A DNA stretch of 9,958 nt from Bacillota bacterium (lineage in GTDB: Bacteria; Bacillota; Clostridia; Oscillospirales; Ruminococcaceae): positions 1 through 9,958 of the forward strand of contig JAEWWW010000022.1 in NCBI GenBank assembly GCA_023396215.1, in the 5' to 3' direction. Below the pieces are notes generated by a model. The model was given only the letters and a program-made list of their open reading frames with translations, did no database searches and had not been told where the DNA came from. A program made the position numbers and the translations under genes. This document shows, piece by piece, positions 1-5,321 of the stretch; position 1 is the first letter of the stretch, and every line of letters begins with the position of its first letter.

Positions 1-12
1 TTTGGGGCGTGC

Positions 13-30
13 GGGGGGGCGCGCCCCCCC
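13..30. repeat. G7-CGCG-C7 perfect palindrome
   Basis: Seven G, then CGCG, then seven C form an 18-base perfect palindrome, and the C run continues to position 37. This is low-complexity sequence at the very edge of the window. It could be a real hairpin or an assembly or sequencing artefact at a contig edge. No gene is visible around it. Confidence 0.5.
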
Positions 31-171
31 CCCCCCCACCCCCGCGCTGCTTTACGCAGACGGTGGTTTGTTGGCCACCTGTGGTGGGCGTGAGATGCGG
101 GGCGCAGGCAGCAATTATACCTGATACAGCAACTGTCCACCAGGTCTGCGCGAAAAGGGCGGGCAACTCCT

Positions 172-194
172 ATTCCCCTCCCGGGAGGGGTGGC
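172..194 (-). repeat. Partial copy of the dispersed 46-bp repeat
   Basis: Read on the minus strand, this segment ends in the same CCACCCCTCC...GGAGGGGAAT module seen at 3016-3061, 6957-7003 and 8684-8729. The hairpin arms at 175-190 form a perfect 16-base palindrome. The left half of the repeat is diverged, so this is a partial or decayed copy. The 1-364 stretch otherwise holds no convincing gene: the open frame at 9-224 has low-complexity, proline-rich sequence and no ribosome binding site. Confidence 0.55.
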
Positions 195-292
195 CGGCGG
201 GACAATGTGGGCATCACTCCCTAACAGAGGGCCAACCGTTGCCGCTGCCCCGCTCTCAGCACTTTTTTGCTTCTGTGCTCACCTGCCATAAG

Positions 293-323
293 CAACGCCC
301 GCCCCAACATGGGGCGGGCGTTG
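293..323 (-). terminator. Strong hairpin downstream of tgl, possible terminator
   Basis: Arms at 293-305 and 311-323 form a 13-bp perfect GC-rich stem with a 5-base loop, about 40 bases past the tgl stop codon. There is no clear U tract on the minus strand after the stem. It may therefore be an mRNA 3'-end stabiliser or a weak terminator rather than a canonical intrinsic terminator. Confidence 0.5.
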
Positions 324-364
324 TGAGCTGCCAAAACCGGCAAGCTTTATAAAAGTATGCTGCC

Positions 365-1138
365 TTAAGCTGCGGCGGGCACGGCACTGGCATAAAGGTT
401 GGCGAGGCTTTTGAAATCGGGGCGGCCCACCGACTGCATCAGGTATGCAGACTGGCTGGCCCCCGGCGCACGGTTGCGGTTGAGTGCCTCGATGATAGTG
501 GGGATATCGCTGATGCCCATGCCGTGGCCGTAGTACCTTCCGCCGCCGAGGTCGATGACGTTTTCACCCTGCCACTGGGGGGTTTCGGGGTTGACATCCG
601 GGTTGCGGATATAGAGCCGGTCGCCGGGCAGGAACTCGCCCCCGCTGCTCATGAGGCCAATCTCCCGCAGGCGGCGGTCGATATGGTGCCAGTTCATCAG
701 CTCGATGCGGGGGAAGAGGCGGTCAAAAACCGCGGGGGGAAAGATATTGGCCAGCGCCTTGTAGTAAATGATGACCATGGCGGTGGCGCATTCGGTGCCG
801 TAGGCCCTGCCATTTGTAAAGATATCGTTGATGGCCTGCGAGGCAGAGGCCCCCGGCTTCAGCAGCCAGCCCCCCTCCCGGGTAATCTGCCAGTAGTGGG
901 GGTTGGCCTTGACGTTGCGGAAGGTACGGAAGCTCATCCCGCTGCTGTTGAGCCCGTAGCTTGCGCTGATAATCTCTTTGCGCATGCGCAGCTCAAAGCT
1001 GAGTTGGTTGACCGAGTCATAGCGGTAGCTGTGGCTGCTGTCAAACATCTTTGTAAGGATGGCCTGCTCGATGCCGCCCGCGGGGTAGGCCGATAAAATG
1101 GCGGCCTGATCGGCGGGCCTGCCTGCTATCAGTACCAT
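365..1138 (-). CDS. tgl: Protein-glutamine gamma-glutamyltransferase (spore coat transglutaminase)
   Basis: Tgl joins glutamine and lysine side chains by epsilon-(gamma-glutamyl)lysine bonds; in Bacillus subtilis it cross-links spore coat proteins. The 257-aa product is close to the B. subtilis length (245 aa) and shares family blocks: ECATA with the following VIIYYKAL, NWHH, GDRLYIRNP, QWQGENVI, YGHGMGI and the ASQSAYLM tail. The expected catalytic residues are present: Cys117 in ECATA, with Glu116, Glu192 (GENV) and His205 (GHGMG). The start at 1138 is chosen because MVLIAG aligns with the family N-terminus and a GGGAGGTG ribosome binding site sits just upstream. A longer frame to 1210 only adds sequence overlapping the upstream gene. 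It overlaps the upstream unknown gene by 10 bases, so translational coupling is likely. Identification by recalled similarity, high confidence. Confidence 0.92.
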   Translation of the reverse strand: MVLIAGRPADQAAILSAYPAGGIEQAILTKMFDSSHSYRYDSVNQLSFELRMRKEIISASYGLNSSGMSFRTFRNVKANPHYWQITREGGWLLKPGASASQAINDIFTNGRAYGTECATAMVIIYYKALANIFPPAVFDRLFPRIELMNWHHIDRRLREIGLMSSGGEFLPGDRLYIRNPDVNPETPQWQGENVIDLGGGRYYGHGMGISDIPTIIEALNRNRAPGASQSAYLMQSVGRPDFKSLANLYASAVPAAA

Positions 1139-2133
1139 TGCGCACCTCCCTGCCCCGCCTTCATGGCGTCTACCTGAACCACCACAGGGGTTTGTATCCA
1201 TTTGTTCCACGCCGAAGGGTCGTGGCTGAACATCTGGTTGGAAAGCTTGGAAAGCTTCTCCTGCTCGTCGGGGGGTATCTGGTGGAAGTTCTCAAGCTGC
1301 TTTTTTTCCTCCTCGGTGAGGGGGGTCAGCGGCTTGCCGCTGTCGGGCGATACCCGCTTGCAGAGGTATTTTGCATCCAGATTGACGTCGCAGGGCTGGG
1401 GAGCGCTGGAAAACTGAAAATCCTCCCCGGTGAAGTAGATGTACTCGGTGTTCTCCTCCAGCCAATCGGTGAAGCTGCGGTAGGTGTCCTCCGGCATGGC
1501 CCCGCCGTTGGCGTTTGCCAGATTAGGCCCCAGCAGCTTTTGGGCAAGGGCGTTATCCTGCGCGTCGGGCGAGCGCAGATAATCGGCCAGCATGCGCAGC
1601 GCTTCGGGCTTCTGCCAGCGGAAGTAGGCCCAAATCAGGTCGTGGTTAAAAAGCCCCTGACGGTTGCGGCTGAAAATCAGCTTCAGCACCGGCTCCACCG
1701 AGCCGGCGTCGCCGTAGGTCTTGATAAGCACCGCCGCCGCCATATCGATGATGCGGTCGAGACCGGGGTCGTTGCCGTCCTGACTGATGCTGGTTTCCAG
1801 CATCCATTTCAGGGCGATGTAGCGGTTTTCAACATCCTCAAGGTGCTGGTGCCGGGCCAGCTTTTGCGAGAGGCTGTTGTTTTCCAATGTGCGGGCGCAG
1901 AGGATGGCCGCCACCTTGTTGCGGGTGCTGAGGTTTTCCAGCAGGCCGAGGCTTTCCACCTCTGGCAGCAGCACATACAGGGTGGGAAAAAACAGCTGCT
2001 CGTGGTTGACCGCGGCTACGGCAGCCCCACGGCGGTTGGCTGCCATGCGGCGGAACTGCTGCCTGCACCGCACCTCCCCCTGCTCCAGCAACAGGTCGTC
2101 CAGCGGGGTGCCCCTCGGGCTATAATCGGTCAT
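1129..2133 (-). CDS. Uncharacterised 334-aa protein translationally coupled to tgl
   Basis: I do not recognise this protein. It is soluble, with no signal peptide or membrane segment. It is helix-rich: residues roughly 75-205 read as successive amphipathic helices of HEAT/ARM-like appearance, for example around EALRMLADYLRSP. The C-terminal third is charged and rich in Gln, Lys and Pro (EEEKKQLENFHQIPPDEQEKLS) and ends in GGAQWY. The start at 2133 has an AAGGGGAG ribosome binding site 10 bases upstream. Its stop overlaps the tgl start by 10 bases and its last codons contain the tgl ribosome binding site, so the two are probably made together. Inference: it may be a sporulation or coat protein and a substrate, chaperone or regulator of Tgl. 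The Gln- and Lys-rich tail fits a substrate, but nothing in the sequence proves this. Confidence 0.82.
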   Translation of the reverse strand: MTDYSPRGTPLDDLLLEQGEVRCRQQFRRMAANRRGAAVAAVNHEQLFFPTLYVLLPEVESLGLLENLSTRNKVAAILCARTLENNSLSQKLARHQHLEDVENRYIALKWMLETSISQDGNDPGLDRIIDMAAAVLIKTYGDAGSVEPVLKLIFSRNRQGLFNHDLIWAYFRWQKPEALRMLADYLRSPDAQDNALAQKLLGPNLANANGGAMPEDTYRSFTDWLEENTEYIYFTGEDFQFSSAPQPCDVNLDAKYLCKRVSPDSGKPLTPLTEEEKKQLENFHQIPPDEQEKLSKLSNQMFSHDPSAWNKWIQTPVVVQVDAMKAGQGGAQWY

Positions 2134-2194
2134 GTTATTGCATCTCCCCTTTCGTTCATAGTACCATCATATTAAGAAAGAGGAGCTGTTGCCA

Positions 2195-2207
2195 TTGCAC
2201 GGTGCAA
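2195..2207. promoter_or_regulatory. Dyad TTGCAC-G-GTGCAA between divergent genes
   Basis: A perfect 6+1+6 inverted repeat lies in the divergent spacer between the tgl operon and the coiled-coil gene, about 60 bases from the first start and 40 bases before the -35 of the second. Its position and symmetry fit a repressor or activator operator. No regulator is identifiable from the sequence. Confidence 0.3.
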
Positions 2208-2244
2208 ACGGCCTTGCCGGGCGGGGCTGCGGGCAAAAATAGCC

Positions 2245-2274
2245 TTGCAACCGGCACTGGGGGTGTGCTACAAT
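2245..2274 (+). promoter_or_regulatory. SigA-like promoter of the coiled-coil gene
   Basis: TTGCAA (2245-2250) and TACAAT (2269-2274) are separated by 18 bases. Transcription would begin near 2281, giving a leader of about 14 bases. That leader contains the AGAGGTGAT ribosome binding site and excludes translation from the upstream ATG at 2202. Confidence 0.55.
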
Positions 2275-2294
2275 CTAAGGCAGAGGTGATGAGG

Positions 2295-2741
2295 TTGGAG
2301 AACAAGGAACTGCTTGCCGCCATAGGCAAAATGATGGATGATAAGCTGGAAAACGCTCTTGACCCCATAAAGCAGGATATGTCTGAGATGAAGCAGGACA
2401 TTGTCAGCATAAGACAAGACATCTCAGGGGTGGAGAAACGAGTTGCCGGAATAGAGCAGGATATTACCGGCGTAAAGCAGGATATTATCGGCGTAAAGCA
2501 GGATATTACCGGTATAAAACAAGAAATGACCGGTATGAAGGAGCAGATACAGGCCATTGACCAGCGCACCACCAAGATAGAGATTCATCTGGAAAACACC
2601 GTGGGCAAGACCATGCAGCTACTGCTGGAGGGCCAGCAGGGCATGAACCAAAAGTTTCGGCAGTTGGACGACCTCACCGAGAAGGTGGAGGACATACAGA
2701 CCACCGTTGATGTGCTAAAGCGTCTGACCGCACCAGCCTGA
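2295..2741 (+). CDS. Small heptad-repeat coiled-coil protein of unknown function
   Basis: The 148-aa product is a long coiled coil. After an opening segment (ENKELLAAIGKMMDDKLE), residues about 25-80 contain seven-residue repeats of the type I-x-x-hydrophobic-K-Q-D. A non-repetitive helix follows (KIEIHLENTVGKTMQLLLEGQQGMN...). Similar short proteins with this opening and an LLLEG-like second half are common in Clostridia and have no known function. The TTG at 2295 is preferred: AGAGGTG is correctly spaced before it, the predicted transcript starts near 2281, and the N-terminus then matches the family as I recall it. An ATG at 2289 is the alternative but lies too close to the ribosome binding site. 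There is no signal peptide or membrane segment, so it is probably cytoplasmic and oligomeric. Part of the repeat is also a near-perfect DNA minisatellite. Confidence 0.72.
   Translation: MENKELLAAIGKMMDDKLENALDPIKQDMSEMKQDIVSIRQDISGVEKRVAGIEQDITGVKQDIIGVKQDITGIKQEMTGMKEQIQAIDQRTTKIEIHLENTVGKTMQLLLEGQQGMNQKFRQLDDLTEKVEDIQTTVDVLKRLTAPA
2456..2518 (+). repeat. 21-bp in-frame minisatellite, three units
   Basis: Three adjacent 21-base units (2456-2476, 2477-2497, 2498-2518) are nearly identical and encode successive heptads of the coiled coil. A diverged fourth unit follows to 2539. Because the unit is a multiple of three, loss or gain of copies would keep the reading frame and change the rod length. 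Confidence 0.8.
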
Positions 2742-2775
2742 TACATAACGAATGGGATGGGGTAGCTCATCCTTG

Positions 2776-2977
2776 GGCGCTTGCATACTCTGCGGAATAT
2801 GCGGGCGTCTTTTTCTGCGAAAAAGGACACGAAGCGCCGCACGGGCGGGACTAAGTCCCCATGTGCCCCCCTAGCAGGCGCTTGCATATTCTGCGGAACA
2901 TGCGGGCGTCCTTTTCTGCGAAAAAGAACGTGAAGCGCCTCACGGGCGGGACTAAGTCCCCATGTGCCCCCCTAGCC
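2776..2977. repeat. Two tandem 101-bp structured repeat units
   Basis: Unit 1 (2776-2876) and unit 2 (2877-2977) are head to tail and differ at about eight positions. Each holds several inverted repeats: GGCGCTT paired with AAGCGCC about 50 bases later, GCATA with TATGC, a T-rich and A-rich pair around CTGCG, and the small hairpin GGGAC-TAA-GTCCC. The stretch 2742-3074 contains no convincing gene. The minus-strand open frame across it only reads through the repeats. Confidence 0.85.
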
Positions 2978-3015
2978 TCCGGCGGGGTTGGAAGGGACTA
3001 ATCGTACTGCCTGTA

Positions 3016-3061
3016 AAACCACCCCGGCGCCTGCGGGCGCCACCCCTCCAGGGAGGGGAAT
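3016..3061 (+). repeat. Dispersed 46-bp palindromic repeat, copy A
   Basis: It starts AAACCACCCC and ends GGAGGGGAAT. It contains two hairpins: GGCGCC-TGCG-GGCGCC, and CCCTCC/GGAGGG. Related copies lie at 6957-7003 and 8684-8729, with a partial inverted copy at 172-194. All are intergenic. Confidence 0.85.
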
Positions 3062-3073
3062 GAAGGGGCATAG

Positions 3074-3101
3074 AAAAAGACCGCCACGAGGGCGGTCTTT
3101 T
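3074..3101 (-). terminator. Rho-independent terminator of the flagellin gene
   Basis: The inverted repeat AAAGACCGCC...GGCGGTCTTT forms a 10-bp stem with a 5-base loop, followed on the minus strand by a short U tract. It lies about 30 bases past the flagellin stop codon. The plus strand also has T residues after the stem, so it may act in both directions. Confidence 0.85.
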
Positions 3102-3130
3102 GTGTGCGTGTAAGCCGTTTGCCAGATAGA

Positions 3131-4315
3131 TTATCTGAGCAGCTGGAGAACGCTCTGGGGCTGTTGGTTGGCCTGAGCCAGCATAGCCTGTGCAGCCTGA
3201 GTCAGCACGTTCATCTTGGTGAAATCCATCATCTCTTTGGCCATGTCCACGTCTCTGATGCGTGCTTCAGCAGCGGTCAGGTTCTCGGTGGTTACGCCCA
3301 GGTTGTTGATGGTGTGGTCAAGGCGGTTCTGCAGAGCGCCCAGAGCCGAACGGTTTTTAGAAACGGTGTCGATAGCGTCTTTGATGGTCTGAAGAGCGTC
3401 GGCAGCGCCCTGCTGGGTGCTGATATCGATGCCATCAATACCCAAACCGGCAGCGCTCATGTCGCCAACCGAAACGGTAACCTTCTGGAAGTCATCGTTG
3501 GTGTCGCCGACCTGCAGGGTAAGGCCGCCACCAACATTGCCCTTTGCATCGGCTGCTACAGCGAAAGTACCTGTCTCTACACTTCCGGAAACAGCTTTAA
3601 CATTAATGGTAACCTCCACGCCATTCCATTTTTCGAAATCTGCATGAGAAGCCGTTCCTGCCACAGCAGTTGCAACAAATTTGTAGATACCTGTGCCACT
3701 AGCAGGGCTAGATGTTGCATCCAAGCCAAAGGTAACGCCGGTAGCCGGTCCCGTGATACTTGCAACACCAGTAGCAGATATAGAAAAAGTAAAGCTATTT
3801 GTATCTACAAGCTTGCCACCAGAAACTGTTACACCAGTTGCATCAACAGTACCATTTGTAACGGCGTCTCCCGAAGCGGCACCTAGATACCCGCCCAGCC
3901 TGCCATTGAGCAGTTCAATGCCGTTAAAATTGGTGCCATCCGCGATTCTGTTGATTTCTTCCAGCAGGGCGGTTACTTCGTCCTGCAGGTTTTCACGGTT
4001 GAGCTCTGCATAGGTGCCGTTGGCGGCTTTGTTGGCCAGCTCGACCATACGGTTGAGCATCGAGTGAACTTCGGTGAGGGAGCCTTCAGCGGTCTGGATC
4101 AGCGAGATGCCGTCCTGAGCGTTGGCCTGTGCAACTTCGAGACCTTTAATCTGGGCTCTCATTTTTTCAGAGATAGCCAGACCAGCAGCGTCGTCGCCCG
4201 CACGGTTGATGCGGAAGCCGGAAGAAAGTTTCTCAAGGGATTTGCCAACTGCGTTGTTGTTGCTGTTGAGCTGTCTGTGGGCGTTGAGCGCCATAATATT
4301 GTGTTGAATACGCAT
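3131..4315 (-). CDS. hag: Flagellin (flagellar filament protein)
   Basis: The 394-aa filament subunit is exported by the flagellar type III system and polymerised outside the cell. The N-terminal D0/D1 domain (residues 1-140) carries classic blocks: MRIQHNIMALNAHRQL, LSSGFRINRAGDDAAGLAISEKMR, ANAQDGISLIQTAEG and NFNGIELLNG. The C-terminal D1/D0 domain (about 300-394) has NRSALGALQNRLDHTINNL, LTAAEARIRDVDMAKEM and the ending QANQQPQSVLQLLR. The central domain (about 141-290) is Thr/Ser/Gly-rich and variable, and its DNA is visibly more AT-rich than the rest of the gene. The start at 4315 is set by GGAGG ten bases upstream and by the conserved N-terminus; the frame upstream of it is leader. It appears to be a single-gene transcript with its own sigma-28 promoter and terminator. 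No chaperone or hook gene is nearby. Confidence 0.97.
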   Translation of the reverse strand: MRIQHNIMALNAHRQLNSNNNAVGKSLEKLSSGFRINRAGDDAAGLAISEKMRAQIKGLEVAQANAQDGISLIQTAEGSLTEVHSMLNRMVELANKAANGTYAELNRENLQDEVTALLEEINRIADGTNFNGIELLNGRLGGYLGAASGDAVTNGTVDATGVTVSGGKLVDTNSFTFSISATGVASITGPATGVTFGLDATSSPASGTGIYKFVATAVAGTASHADFEKWNGVEVTINVKAVSGSVETGTFAVAADAKGNVGGGLTLQVGDTNDDFQKVTVSVGDMSAAGLGIDGIDISTQQGAADALQTIKDAIDTVSKNRSALGALQNRLDHTINNLGVTTENLTAAEARIRDVDMAKEMMDFTKMNVLTQAAQAMLAQANQQPQSVLQLLR

Positions 4316-4324
4316 AGGTTTTTT

Positions 4325-4368
4325 ACCTCCATGTTGTTTTGTCGCAGGGTGGAATCCTTTCCTCCCTG
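4325..4368 (-). promoter_or_regulatory. CsrA-like binding region in the flagellin leader
   Basis: On the minus strand, 4345-4368 folds into CAGGG-A-GGAA-AGGA-TTCC-A-CCCTG: a nine-pair hairpin with one A/A mismatch that displays AGGA in its loop. A second GGA lies in ACATGGAGGT (about 4325-4334) and overlaps the ribosome binding site. This layout, a hairpin-loop GGA plus a GGA at the Shine-Dalgarno, matches the two-site CsrA control of B. subtilis hag. Binding by CsrA is inference; neither csrA nor fliW is in the window. Confidence 0.6.
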
Positions 4369-4398
4369 TTTTAATTTTGTATGCTAAAGCCCCCGCCG

Positions 4399-4410
4399 TA
4401 ACGGCCGTTA
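4399..4410. promoter_or_regulatory. 12-base palindrome in the flagellin leader
   Basis: TAACGGCCGTTA is a perfect palindrome about 55 bases downstream of the predicted flagellin transcription start. It could be a protein-binding dyad or a leader RNA hairpin. No function can be assigned. Confidence 0.3.
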
Positions 4411-4469
4411 TACAACGAAGGCATATAGCCATTTGTTTTTACGACTGCCTTTCCGGCTGTCTACTATAT

Positions 4470-4496
4470 ATATCGTTTGCTTTGCGGGGAACTTAA
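4470..4496 (-). promoter_or_regulatory. Sigma-28 (SigD/FliA-type) promoter of flagellin
   Basis: The minus strand reads TTAA, exactly 15 bases, then AACGATAT. This compares with the sigma-28 consensus TAAA-N15-GCCGATAT, matching 3 of 4 and 6 of 8 positions. It is positioned to give a leader of about 145 bases before the flagellin start. Confidence 0.75.
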
Positions 4497-4585
4497 TAGC
4501 CCTACAGGAAAATTTTTGTCAAATTTTGCGATGGCGGCAACAACGCAAAAACGCAGGGTACTCCGTCAGACGTGAGCGTTGGTTA

Positions 4586-4615
4586 CGGCGGGCGACCACA
4601 GGTCGCCCCTACGGG
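4586..4615 (+). repeat. REP-like palindrome, left flank of the RAYT gene
   Basis: The core GGGCGACC-ACA-GGTCGCCC is an 8-bp perfect stem with a 3-base loop. The full 30 bases are identical to 5243-5272 in the same orientation. It lies just past the 3' end of the transposase gene. Confidence 0.85.
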
Positions 4616-4644
4616 TGATTGTGGGGTGGGTAGAGTTTACACGC

Positions 4645-5136
4645 CTACCGTTTGGGGTAGTAACAGTCTTCTTTCCATTTTAGGGGATTTTCGTCAATGT
4701 ATTGCCATATCTTTTGATATTCCCGCTCATTGCGTATGATATGGTCATGAAATGACCTCTGCCATAAAGAAGAGCCAATCTGTTTTGTAACAGCACCCTT
4801 AAATTGCTGAATGATACGTGAAATTGTAGGGGCGACCTGCCGTCGCCCGCCGTCCCCCTGCAACAGAATAATCAGGTGTATGTGGTTGGGCATAATCACA
4901 TATTTGTCAACTACAATACAATTGCCATAAACCGCGCCAATTCCCTTTACCTCATTTTTGATTGCCAAACCGTATTGAGATAATTGCTGTGGCTGTTCCG
5001 AATAGCCGGGAACCCCCCTTGCATTTTCCCACAACACTTCACGCATACCTTTAGTGCACATGGTTATAAAATATGCGCCACCCTGCGAGTAGTCATAATC
5101 TTTCAGCCGGTTGGGTTTTCTTTTCGCCAGTTCCAT
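4645..5136 (-). CDS. REP-associated tyrosine transposase (RAYT, Y1/IS200-like HUH family)
   Basis: A single-strand DNA nuclease-transferase of the Y1 transposase superfamily. These enzymes use an HUH metal site and one tyrosine, and RAYTs recognise short palindromic REP sequences. The 163-aa product has the family order: YFITMCTK near the N-terminus (residues 22-29), the HUH motif PNHIHLII with His85 and His87, then LWQRSFHDHIIRNEREYQKIWQYIDENPLKW. Tyr146 in YIDENP is the likely nucleophile; Tyr140 is an alternative. Length and motifs look complete, so it is probably intact. The start has AGGAG ten bases upstream. Identical REP copies bracket the gene and a third lies inside it in opposite orientation, encoding about residues 94-103 (GGRRQVAPT region). 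No IS200-type ends or TnpB are visible, which fits a domesticated RAYT more than a mobile IS. Confidence 0.92.
   Translation of the reverse strand: MELAKRKPNRLKDYDYSQGGAYFITMCTKGMREVLWENARGVPGYSEQPQQLSQYGLAIKNEVKGIGAVYGNCIVVDKYVIMPNHIHLIILLQGDGGRRQVAPTISRIIQQFKGAVTKQIGSSLWQRSFHDHIIRNEREYQKIWQYIDENPLKWKEDCYYPKR
4826..4852 (-). repeat. REP-like palindrome inside the RAYT coding sequence
   Basis: Read on the minus strand, this matches the flanking REP copies at 25 of 27 positions. The two differences fall in and next to the loop, leaving a 7-bp stem with a 5-base loop. It lies in frame, downstream of the HUH motif and before the C-terminal helices. Confidence 0.8.
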
Positions 5137-5159
5137 ATTACAGCCGCTCCTATGAAATC

Positions 5160-5187
5160 AGGGGGGTAATGCATGCATCACCCCCCT
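5160..5187. other. Long hairpin AGGGGGGT/ACCCCCCT upstream of the RAYT gene
   Basis: An 8-bp perfect stem encloses a loop that itself contains the self-complementary ATGCATGCAT. It lies between the htrA end and the transposase ribosome binding site. There is no U tract on either strand, so it is not a typical terminator. It could insulate the transposase from htrA transcription or form part of the RAYT element. Confidence 0.5.
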
Positions 5188-5242
5188 ATATCAATATCTT
5201 AGGTAACCATTAGTTTGACTCCATTAATATATACGCTGTTCG

Positions 5243-5272
5243 CGGCGGGCGACCACAGGTCGCCCCTACGGG
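5243..5272 (+). repeat. REP-like palindrome, right flank of the RAYT gene
   Basis: Identical over 30 bases to the copy at 4586-4615 and in the same orientation. It lies about 105 bases upstream of the transposase start and 50 bases past the htrA stop. Together the pair bounds a 687-bp unit carrying the transposase. Confidence 0.85.
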
Positions 5273-5321
5273 GTGCGATGGTGTGCTGGAAATGAGTTCT
5301 AGGGGCGGCGGGCATTCTTCC

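Noticed and set aside
9..224. Open frame at the left edge, 71 codons
   Set aside because: Begins in a C homopolymer, is low complexity, lacks a ribosome binding site and runs through a dispersed repeat copy.
1138..2175. Long plus-strand open frame opposite the uncharacterised 334-aa gene
   Set aside because: It is antisense to a gene with a good ribosome binding site and coupling to tgl; its Leu/Val/Gly-rich sequence is typical of a shadow of a GC-rich gene.
2585..2887. Minus-strand 100-codon frame across the 101-bp repeat
   Set aside because: The frame overlaps the coiled-coil gene and the repeat unit of 101 bases is not a multiple of three. Differences between the two units give no clear sign of protein constraint.
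4645..5136. IS200/IS605 insertion sequence with TnpB
   Set aside because: No TnpB gene and no typical IS200 end hairpins are visible; the YIxxNP motif and the flanking REP pair fit a RAYT better.
4586..5272. CRISPR-like reading of the repeated palindromes
   Set aside because: There are only two flanking copies plus one internal copy, spaced by hundreds of bases with a gene between; spacers are not regular and there are no cas genes.
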